Origin: Taeniopygia guttata
Taxonomy: Eukaryota > Chordata > Aves > Passeriformes > Estrildidae
Direction: 5' to 3'
Assembly: GCF_048771995.1 (NCBI RefSeq)
Contig: NC_133034.1
Span: 4,971,001 to 5,035,000, forward strand
Length of the DNA stretch: 64,000 bases
The translations under genes were made by a program, and so were the position numbers. The notes beneath the pieces are model-generated. The model was not told the origin of the DNA. It saw nothing but the letters and a program-made list of their open reading frames with translations, and did no database searches. How positions within the stretch are numbered: the stretch's first letter is position 1; every line of letters starts with the position of its first letter. Shown here piece by piece: positions 1 through 12,200 of the stretch.

Positions 1-248
1 ATCTATTGCTGATCACTACAGTGGAATCATGTTTTACCAGATTCCACTTGTTCGGAAAAAATCCCTATCCTGAGTCTCCTTTCACCTGTTCTCATTCTGT
101 TTTCTTAGTGAACCTTAAATAACTTTATATTGGCATAAAACTGGTTTTGCTCTACCAATTACCAAGATCATATAAATATTTGCTCTAAAGTAGCAACAAA
201 AGAACAAAAATTCCCCCGTTACAAGAATATAAAGTTTTGTCATCTTAC

Positions 249-3200
249 TTCTGCTTCCTTCTCGAGCAGAATCTGGTCTTTATTTACTTCTTCATCTTCT
301 ATTTTCCTAAAATAATATTAATATTATTAGAAAAATAAAATCATTAAGATTGGAAAAACCTTCTAAGATTACTGAGTCCAAGCATTAACCTACCATTAAA
401 CCATGTCCCCCAGTGCCACATCCACAAGCAGTCTGAAAACTTCCAGGGATGGCAGCTACACCACTGCCCTTGGGCAGCTTGTGCCAGTGCACAAACACCC
501 TTTCTGTGAAGAAATTTCTCCTAATATCAATCTAAACTTCCATGGTGAAACCTGAGGCCGTTTCCTGCTATTGCATCACTTGTTACTTGGGAGAACTCCC
601 ACCTGGCTTTATTCAGAAGTTCCTACCACTTTGCTAATATCTTTCTCCTACTCCATGTCACAACAGGGAAGATCTACTGATGACTCTAATCAAGCAAGTG
701 CCATCAAACATGCAAAGCAAACAATCTGGTGTTTGTTAAAAAGTTAACAGAGAAAAAATCCAGTGTAAATAAAACTAAATAAATTATTGTAAATAAATTC
801 TGTGTAAATAAGTACTTTGTAAAAATTCCTCTGTGCCCCAAAACCTCTGACATCATTAGTGAGTACAGGCAACAAACACCTACTGTCAAGCATTCCTGGT
901 AGCAGAAGTGCAAGCCTGAAATAAATTCACATTAAATCTACCCTCACAGTAAACCTAACTACAATCTAGTACTATTTCAGAAATGTGAAAGTAAAAGTAT
1001 AAGGGCCACTTAACTAGAAAATATACAAAAACCTGTTTTAATTTCACATACTCAACAGCAACTTGAAAGCCTCAAAAAATTGGATGACCTTAGGTCCCAT
1101 TACCTCTAAGGTCTTTGTACACACCTTTGGATAAGAGGTCTCAGAACTTGGGAAGTCTGGGGACTTTAACCTTGAATTTCATAAAGAAGGATTTAAAATC
1201 AGGAGAGAAGAGAATTTTATTTTGCCTGTAGGCCAAAGCTACAGGCAGGAAACTGTAAAAGGAAAACTCCTTTTGCTGAAAATTGACCAGACATGTTACA
1301 AAATGTCTGTTAACAGCTTGATGAGGAAACTTTTGCAAAATGCCCCAAAGCCCCCAAAATGTGCAATTCGGAACCCTCTAGTGGCTATAAGAAGAGACGC
1401 AGCTGAAACACCTAAACCAGGAAATAGTTTCCCACAAGAACTCCACAGCTCGTCTTTACAGACCCTTTTTACTTAAAAATTGGGAGTTTTGCCCAGTTCT
1501 CTTTCCAGGAAAGCTGTGCCCTAACCAACCCAGCTCAAAACAGGGCTAACAGTCTGTGACTGCTGTGATTTATGTATGTCATGTTTAATAAAGCATTGCA
1601 AAAAATTTGATCATCTCTTTTTGAAGGCCCCATCCAAATATTCTGGTTGTTAATTCTGAAAAAAACCCACACTCTTTTTAAGATATCAGCTCTGATCTAA
1701 ACTGCATATGTTTTAAGACAACATTTATCATAGACAACTGTCCTACTTAGTACTTTCAACCTCCCAACCCAACTGTGTTTAAGCCTCAGACCAAAGCAGA
1801 TCAAGTCCCACAATTCCCTAACTTCACCACCACCACTCCAGATTTACCAAATATTTTTTGTTACACTCTTTGTAAGCTGATCAATAGAACTTGATGATGA
1901 CTGGAGTTACAGAGCTGCCCTTGGTGTACCAAATCCTTAGCAATGCAATGGTAGGTGAGACACAGAGACAGCAAAATACAAATTCAGAAGAGGAGAAAGC
2001 AGCATGTAACCATGAGATGACAACCTGCTGCCTCGTTTCAGCCTCTCAGAGCGGAAGTTCTCATAGTGAAGATCCTGAGTCACCTCCTGAAGGTCTTGCA
2101 TATGGGTGCTGGAGGAAGAAAAGTAATTAAAAGATAAAACATCCTGTGCACATCAGTTTGCTTAAGCAACTCTGGCATTCAGCACTGTCTTGGATCAATG
2201 TGCTCAGCTTGCACGCCCTCTTAGCATACTAATTTAAAACTAATTTCAGTTAAATTGGTGCAATAAAGGACACAGAGAGGTCACCTTAGCTCTGAGACTG
2301 CCCTGACAGAAGCTACGTTCCTGGGCGAGGCCTTTGATGAATATGAGCAGGTGAAACAGAGTAGCAAAGACCAGGGTAAAACAAAAACAAAAACAAACAA
2401 AACCAAAACAAAACTACAAAAAAAAACAAACCCCAAAAAACCAACCAAAAAACCCAAAAAAACCACAACCAGTGAGCTTTTCAAGTCTGCTCCCTTGCAA
2501 GTCTATCTACTTACAGATACATTGAAAAAAAGCACAACCTGTTTTATGTTCCAGGGGATCTGAGTAGCAATACAACACTACATTCATCAACAGAGTCAGA
2601 CTAATCATTACTTTCACAGAATCACTGAGTAATTCAGATCAGAGAGAACCTGTGGGTCCTGTGTGGTCCAGCCCCTGACTAGGCCTAGCTCAGCTAGGTC
2701 AAGGCTGCTCATGGCCCTCCACACACAAATTCTGAATGTGTCCTGGGATTACACAACTGCTGCAAGACCCCAGTGCAATGCTTTGTTATCTTGGCGATTG
2801 CTTTCTAAACTACCATTTAACTGGAATTTTCTGACTTACATTAACATGGTCCTCAGCTTCAGGAAGTCATTATGCTCTGGATTCTCCACTTCAACTACGC
2901 CCCATGGGTAGAGCCGACCTCTAACTTTTTTACCTTTTGCTTCAATGAGTTGATTGGAGCCCACTACACAAAATGGAATGCTGGCCTGAAAGCCAAAAGT
3001 GCAAAAGTTACTCATAATGAACCAGGTCAAACAACTGCAAGAACTACTCTTGTTCTGCTCAGAGCTGCATATTATGATAATAAGTTCATAATTATTTTAA
3101 ATTAAAGGTGTAAAATAAATAAAAGGAACTGCTGCCACCATCTTCCAAGCTAGGGAAGCCTGGGCAGAGACACAGTGACTCACTCCAGTTTGCATTGAAG

Positions 3201-6200
3201 GTCTTGCTCTAAAGCCATCTGAGCAGTCTGAAAAAGTACAATATCCACGTGTATAACTTATTAAACCAGTCACACCTTCAGGAGTCTGGTCTGCTCTTTA
3301 AAATCTTCATCTTCATCTGATTCAGCATCAGGCAGGTGATAAATCTTGATGCCATGCTCTTCTATTTCATCCAGAATCTGATATAAGCGATAAAAGAAAT
3401 CGATACAATGTACATGGAGAATCAGTACTTTTAAATCTTAACATAAAATTACTTAATACACAGTCTCTTAAGAAATCTGTACTTATCTTACTGATCCAAA
3501 TTGCTCAACAAGGATTTAGTTTTAAATACTATATTTCTTCATGATATTCAAGAACTACTTGCCATGGACTTTCATACAAACAATAGTGTTCACAAAAAAC
3601 ATCGCTCTTTGTGGAAACTGTGCTTTGTTAAACTTTTGCAATTTCTTTTGTAATAATAAAGGTGTTGGCTCAGAAATCATACTTGCTTTCTACAGTTTAA
3701 CCTCCTTGCTCTTACCTCTGAATTACTACTTGGGGGAGGGAGGGGTGGGAGTGTTTGAAAATCTGAGATATAGAGACACTATAAATACTTTTTTCTTCAT
3801 GACTGCCACTAATGGTATCTGCACCAGGAATCCATTTACCATAGACCCCAAAATTTGCTCTTTAAAAATGAATAATCTTTACTTCTGCAGAATTCTAGCA
3901 CTCTAAACATACCTACTAGAGTATACTATATATAAAGTCTCTCTTTTTATTCCAGATTGGGTAAAATAGCTATAAAGATTTTCAGAATAACTGACAAAAA
4001 TCATGAAGTTTTCAATACAAAAGCTAAGACTGGAGCACGCCTTTGACAAGTTAATTCTAACACTCCTTTCTAAACTTCATAGCTGTTATTAGCTCACAAA
4101 GGTTTGTTGAATCCCACCTGCTCCAAGCAAATACAGCATCAAGTCCTGCATGACTGAATGTGTTAAGAGGTCTTGTCCATGGAAGACAGAACTGGAATGA
4201 TTTAGAATGAGTGACATAGGGGAAGAAAAACAACCTCACAATCAGAAACATCTCTGAAAATCCAATTTTTTAACCATCAGTATTCTGACTGGGTAAAAAA
4301 CCCCAAATATAGATATGCACATTCTATATGCAGATACTATCTCTGCTTTGGGACTGATTAAACAGGTAATTGAGCAATTACCATCAGCAAATGTATTTAA
4401 ATATTTTTCCAAAGTTTTAAAATTCACTCAATCTAATTGCAAATGTAGCTAGACTATTATTTTGCAAACAACATTCTCAGTTGACAATTTCTCATTTAAA
4501 TACATAATAAAATATTTTACAGGATATCAAACTACATATTAAGTGATGCTACACTGTGCATGAGATTGTATTTTCCTCAGCTAGGACAGAGTAAGGTTAA
4601 TGAGAATGTCCCTCTCTTCAGCCACCATACTGCCACAACCAAAGCACAACACATTTCTGCAAGCCAGAAAAACACTCACCCTTTTCTTTAGTCTCTCTCG
4701 CTCCTTCAGAGAAAGTGTATCAGCTTTTGCAATCACTGGTACAATATTTACTTTGTTGTGTATGGCCTTCATAAACTCAACATCCAGTGGCTTAAGGCTA
4801 AAATTAAAATATGAAAATATTTTATTTTTACTCTAAATTACCAATTTATTTTCACTCCAATATAAATATCTCTCTTTACACAGAGAGAAAGAACACAGCC
4901 AACTAATGTCAGCAGTTATAGCAGCTGCTTAAGTAATGGCAACCTGGTTCTGAAAATGTAAGTCACCAGGCACAAACCAATTCTCTAAAATAAAATAATG
5001 TAAAAAAAATGACAGAGAAACACCTACCCATGACCAAATGGTGAAATGAAATAGAAACAGCAATGAACTCGATTATCTATGATATGCCTTCTGTTCAATC
5101 CACTCTCATCATGCAGGTATCGCTCAAACTGCTCATCAATGTACGAGATTATGGTCTTAAAACTGTAAAACAAACAGAGATTTGAGAATCACCAAATGGT
5201 ACACAACTTTAGGACTCTTTCAAAGGTAATATTAAACCACTAAGATACCCTGCTGGTGAACCAATCTTCTGTTGGACAAAATTTCATTTACTGATTCTAC
5301 AGAACGGGGAAAATAGAAGAGCACACATCTTAACACTTTACTGAAATTCTAGAATAAGAAAGAATAATAAGCTACTATGCATATTACATATGTATATAAA
5401 GATAAAATATACATAACCCAACCTCTGTTCTACAACAAATTTCTCTATGGTTAGTGTTTATATCTTGATTAACATTAATCACACTTTTTCAAGTGTGATT
5501 TAAAGATCACCTATTTACTGTCATGGGCGGGGACACCTTCCATTAGTCCAGGGTTCTCTTGAACACTTTCAGGGATAAGGCAGCCACAGCTTCTCTGAGC
5601 TACTGTGGCGGGGGCCTCAACAACATCACTGGAAAAAAGTCTCTGCTAAATCCAACTTAAATCTACTCTCAGTTTCTCTGCTACTACAGGCCCCAGAATT
5701 AAGTCTCTTTCCATGTTTCCTGTGAGCCCCTTTGATATATTTCAAGGCCTCAGTAAAGGCTCCCTGGATCTTCTCTTGTTCAGACAGAACCCCAAATCTC
5801 CCAGCCTCTCCTTACTGCTGCTCTAGCCCTTGGATGATTTTTGTGGTCCTCCTCTGCACCTGCTCCAATAGGTCCATGTCTGTCCTGTGTTAGAGCCCCA
5901 GAGCTGGATGCAGGTCTCACAGGAGCACAGAAGTGGGGCAGAACTCCCTCCCTCAACACTGCTTTTGATGCAGCCTGGGATAATAATGGCTTTCAGGGAC
6001 TGCCTGCTCATATCCAACTTTGTGTCCACTAGTGTCCTGGTTCTGGCCCAGATCTACAGGAGGGGGCAACTCCTGAGAGGAACAACTTACTGCAGTGTGC
6101 TGAGCCCTGGCTTTTGTTTACTGGACACTGCTCATCACTAGAGAGCTCCCTCAGGCAAGGAGGAGGAAAGCAGAGCAACAGGCACCATGCAGCTGAACCA

Positions 6201-9200
6201 CGGCCACAACATATGCCGCAAACAGCTGCTCCTACACTGAAGAAGAAATTCAAGACCAAACCAGTTTGCTTAGTGAAGGACAAAGGGGAAGGAGGGCCCT
6301 CACAGCAGGAGGAAGAGGCAGGGCCAGAGATAATCACCCAATTGCTGTCCCTAGTGAGCTACAAGATATGTGAAAAAAATTCAGCTGCTATTTGGGGGAG
6401 ACCCTGGCAACCTGGCGACATCGTGGCCCACCACATGGAACCAGATCATAGGGAAGCCAAGCAACTGGGATCCCTGTGCTGGGATATGGGCATTGACAAG
6501 GGGATTGGGAAAAGGGCAGAAACTCCCAGCTCTGGTGGTGACTTCTGTCAAGTGTGAGGGAAAGGTATTCTCTCAAGGATGATCCAATGGTGTGACCAGG
6601 CAGATGGAAGGCCATGGAGGAAGGTATCCAGTACCTGAGAGAAATAGCTGTGCTCTAGGGGTCCTGTAGATCCACAGGAGGTCCACTGTACACAATCCAT
6701 GTGGCAGAAGTTTGTACAGAGCATTTGTACAGAGCACACCATTGTTGTATATCAACTCATTGGCATTTTTGTCAATGAAAGAAGGAGAGCATACAGTGCT
6801 TCAGGTGACCCAACTCTAACAACATGAATATAATTTTTTTTTTTCTTCCCTACTAACCTGCACCTCAGCTGTGGAAAGACTGTCCAAGATTAAGAACAGA
6901 TTTGAAAAACTCGAGAGCAAATGTTCCATACTCCACCAGTATGGGCCAGTCTCTGTTGTTGGAAGCAAACACCCCCATCCTCAAGAGACAGAATATTTAC
7001 CACATGGTAACCTGTGGTTTTACCTGCATGACCACAGAAAACCCACCACTGCCTCAGCAGCATGGGGTGCAGGAGTTGAGAGGAAGTACAACCACCACAG
7101 GAAATTCTTCAAGCATAAATGCAGCTCCAGTTTCCAGTGGGCATGTCCTCAGACAGAATAGAAGGGCTGATGTTACTTCTGAAGCGTAAGGCTTCAGAAC
7201 ACTTGCAGTACATTGATGACACTATCATGTGGGGAAACATGGCAGAGAAAGCTTTTGAGCAAGGGGAGAAGATAATCCAGATCTTCCCGAAGGCTGGTTT
7301 TACCATGAAACAAAGTAAGGGCAAGGGACCTGCCCAGGAAATCCAGTTTTTAGGAGTAAAATGGCAAAAAAACATTGTCAAACTCCAATGGATGTGGTCA
7401 ATAAAACAACAGCTCTGTCCCCAGTGACCAGCAGGAATGAAGGTCAGGCTTTCCTAGGTGCTGTGGGTTTTTGTTAGGTGCATATTCCAGAGTACAATCA
7501 GATTGTAAGGCCTATGATGTGACTCAGAAGAAGCGTGATTTCAAGTGGGGTCCTGGACAACAACAAGCTTTTGATCAAATTAAACAGGAGATTGTTCATG
7601 CAGTAGCCCTCGGGCTCGCCAGGACAGGACATGTGGTCTTGAAGCTGAATTTCACTTTATTGGGAAATTTAATTTCCAAAATTATGGGGAAAGGCAGAGG
7701 TTGCCTTGAGGTTCAGGAGTTTGAGAAGGGGGAAAAAGAGATTATCATTGAAAACTGATTGCTATTGATCTCAAGATTACTTCTCAGTATTTACTATAAT
7801 GTAAATATGTTAAAAAACAAAACAACCAAACAAACAAACTCTAAGATGACAAAAAGCACTTAAAAATTAGGCACAGAATCTGAGAATGCTCAAGTGAATG
7901 CAGACAAGATCTAGGTGTGGATTTTTGCTTGCACTGAAGAGTAGGCAATTTACTTTCTCAGAGTATTATTGAGACTCAAGGTCACTGTTCACTTAAAGCT
8001 CTTTCAAGCAAAATGGAAGTTAACAAAGAAAGAAAAAGTGTCACAAAATTTATTTCAAGTTGTGTCAAAGTTACTGATGCCTCTTCACATTATTGGAATT
8101 GATTCATAACACCGAAATTAAGCTTCCTCAAAATTAGAAAACAAAAAAATCCCACCTCAAATTTAGCATTTCACAGACACACAGCACACTTGCACCCCCC
8201 AGGACAGGTAAGAAATCTGTGTCAGTCTCCATAGATAGATTAAGAGATGTTCTCTGTGCACGTACCAGTCTCGACAGTTGATGGCATCCCCATATCCTGG
8301 TGTATCCACAACCGTGAGCCGCAGCTTCACGCCCCTCTCTTCAATTTCAACTGTGGAGGCTTCAATCTGCACAGTGCGTTCAATCTTATCTGAAAGACAA
8401 CAAAGTCCATCTTGCAGAATCCAATCTCTAAGACCATGTCATCCTGAGATAAGCTCCAAAGATTAATTGCCAGATAAAACAGCATAAATATTATTCTATC
8501 GATTACATTCTAAGGCTTGATAACAAAAAGACTCAGTACATAAATTCCTTCAATGTTATTAGAGGGCTATATGAGATTTCATACTTTTCTTAAAAATAAT
8601 GTAGAAATTAAGGCAAAAGGGACTGAGACAAAACCATTGGTAATGGGACAACAATACAAAATTATATGTAATGGATTTTTTTCTTAAGGCTGGAAGTTAT
8701 AAGTAATCATCAGCTAACATGATAAAACCATTAAAGCAAGTAATTCAACAGGTAGCAAAAAGAGAAAAATTACATCTTTTATTTTATTAAAATATTCTCT
8801 TTTGCTGGATTATTGCATACCTTGAATAATGTAGCAAAAATAGGACAAGGAAATAAAGAAGAATAGGAAGTGAAGTTCTCATTCACTAAATATCAATCTA
8901 GCAAATGAATTAAGGCACAAGCAGGTATAAACAATTCATATGTTTACAATTGCAACAGATTAAGAACGAAATAAATTCTCTGATTGTTTTAGTTGATTGT
9001 TTATCTTACTGTGACACAAAGACTGTTTTTAAGCAAAAGAACGGATCAAATTTCTAGGTGTTAATACGAATACACCCAAAGACTAAATAACAAAGACCTG
9101 ATAGATGTCCTGGGTGCAGAAGAAAATGGGTTTTTTTATTAAATAGCTCAAGTGTCAGGAAGTACATTAGAAACTATTACAGCGAGAAATCACTGCTGGC

Positions 9201-12200
9201 TTTTACCAAAACTCAAAGATAAATGCATTCAACTCCTAAAACCATTGAGCAAAGATGTATTTACCAGCAGCTCCGGGGATTATCCTTTCTGGGTAGAGAT
9301 CTGTCAGGAAGAGGCTGTTTATTAATGTAGATTTTCCTAATCCAGATTCACCTGTGATTCAGGATAAAGACAAACTCAACATGTGTACATAAATAATTTC
9401 AAAAGTATCTGACAGTATTATCTGACTACAGATTTTGTCATATTTCTTTCAAATAAAGAATTTTAAAGTTCTAATTTAGGGTTAGCCAAGTTTACACAAA
9501 AAAGGTTGAAAAACAATTTTTACATCTTGGCTTTTTAATGCATTTCCCAGAGCTTTCACTGATGATTTTTAAGTAATGCTGCTAATCAAGTGGAGTTGTG
9601 ACCCATTTAGACTTAAGATTTTCCATTTCATGTCTCCTGATTCATTAAGACATGCTTTTCTGTGATCAGTCCAGAATATGAAATATCATACCCATTGAGA
9701 AGCTATAACCTGTCAAGGCTTTATCATCAATTTAAACAATGAAAAATGCATTGCTGAACTTCTGTACAGCCAGACAACATAAAGCAGGATTTATTTCTGG
9801 TTTTTATGCCAATGTGGCAAACAAGAACTCAAAGCAAGAGGAATATGGCCACTGAGCAATTTTTTTATACTGAAGAACTTGAGGATTACCAAATTGTACT
9901 GTAAGTATATTTTTGTTCTAGAGATACTGATGGCCATAAGGAAAATTTAGACTCATTAAAGATCAAGATTTCAATCAGAACAAATGTTTATAGCATAAAA
10001 AAATAGTAGCAACTTGAAATACTCAGTATTGAGTTCACTGAAGAGACCTTTTTCTAGAATTTTAGTTTTATTTCAGGTGTTGATAGGATTAAATTTAAAA
10101 AAAGATGTTTAAAAATGATGGGCCACAGAATCTCTGAGTAACACTGCAATATGAATCTGGCAGAAATGTCTGAACAACAGAAAAAAAGGACGGAAATAGT
10201 TTTAAAATGAAGATTTGAGTAGGAGCTGCCAGTTTTTAATGCCTTACAGAATGCAGCTTTCAAGATCAGATTGTGTCAGTGCAGCATGCACCACGGAAGG
10301 TGACATGCACCCAGAGTAACTCAACGGTCACATGGAATTATTTCAGCAAAACCAGAAAAGTATGATTTCATCCAATGCCACATTCCACTAGTTCAGTATG
10401 GGTAAATATTACACATAAACCAAATCAGTTTTTATAGTCACTGTCAATGATTATATTGGCTACAGTAGTTTAGTGACTCTTATGTGAAATAACTATTTAG
10501 ATGAAGTCATAGCTTAATAATGAGAACAAACCTAAAAATAAACACAAGTGACTGGGATTTCTTTAGGAGCAACACAGCCAAGCAGCCAAATTTTTATAAA
10601 TTCCAGCTTGTATTTTCAGATACCACAGTAAACAACAGGAGGGGAAAAAAACATAACCAAAAGTTGTGTGAAAAAGCAAAATCAGTGATTGGGATTCTGT
10701 CAGCACAGGCAGCTTTTAAAGTATTTTCCTGCTCAGAAATAAAAGAGGATAGCAACTTAATGAAAAATGATAGTTCAAAATAGGCACTGTGACACAGCCC
10801 ATTAAAGAACATACTTAAACTCCATGCATATTTGAAGAGAAAGAATTCACATTCCAAACTGTTGAAATAATCAACAATTTAAAGCACAGTTTATTTGACC
10901 TTACATCAGCTGCCTCCCTCTGCTAGTGTATCTTAAAATACCATTCCAAATTTTAAATGAAATTATTTTTTTTTAAGCTCTTTTCCCTTCATTTTCATTT
11001 ATCCTTTAAAATACTGGCAGGCAACAACAGTAATTTCCACTTCACTCCAACATGGGTGGATTAATTTTCTTTCTGTTACTCTTACACCATATCATTTCCC
11101 CTCTATTTCTATTTAACAAGAGACTAGAAACAACTGTTGGTCTATATAATTTTACATTGCTTTCTTCCAGAACTGTTTTACGTGGCACTATTTGCAATTA
11201 GAATTCAAACAGATCTAAAAGTTTAAAGAAAGCACATCTATTCTTTCTCAAAACTGTTCACACTTTTAGGATCACTGCACAGTAAATTCTGGAGTTACAG
11301 TAGACAGCATAATTTGAAGCAGCTACTTATAGTTTGGTTTTACTCTTGGATTTTATGAGATATCCTTTATGGTATCATCCAAATCAAATCCAATGAAACA
11401 TACAGTAAAAAACGATGATAAAATCCTAAGAAGGCAAAGGTAAGGGAAAACTCTGTAGAATACTGAAGAACAAAATACAGAAGTAGGACAAAAGCAGTGC
11501 TAGAGCTGTCATTTGGCAAAACTAATGAAAGGTTTGAGGATAGACTCTCCCTGTAACTACTGAAATCCAAAACCATTAAGAAGTTAAACAACTCCTATCA
11601 TGCACTATCTCACCTCTCCTCCTCCCTCTGTGATCTCTCTTAGGCAAATCTAGCACACAAATAGGATTTATTTCTTGGGGTGCCAGGTAATCAAGAGCCT
11701 AATTCTTTTAGGGTACTTTTTGTGAAAGCCTATTTAAAAGCAAGAATTAAAGAGCTCAAACAGCAAAACTCACAAGGTATGGCTCACAAACAGAGAGACA
11801 GAGAAGACACCCAAGCCTGATTTGGGAGTCTATTTAATTTTCAAGAATAGCTACCGATTTCTCAAAGGATCAAGGTATTTCTGCAGACATCAGATTTTTC
11901 TTTTTATTCCAGATACCAACACAGACTCCCAATGAATTATCAAATAGAATAACACTTTACATTACAACTGCTCACAAAAAATCATGATCAGAGTAAAAAG
12001 TAACAGCTCAGATCAAAACCAACTTGTCCAATTTTCAGCCTTTCTCACTCTTTTACAAGAGTATTTGGAAGGGTTGAAAAGACTAGAGCTCAGAATGCTT
12101 TGAACTAAAGAAGCATAAACAACATTTTAAATAGTATGATCTCTTAATCAAAATACAAGTGAACTAAGACTGTATTCAAATGCAAAACCAGTTTTAAACT

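Noticed and set aside
1891-2130. 79-residue plus-strand open frame
   Set aside because: Antisense shadow of the SEPTIN2 exon at 2108-2025, whose minus-strand product is clearly septin.
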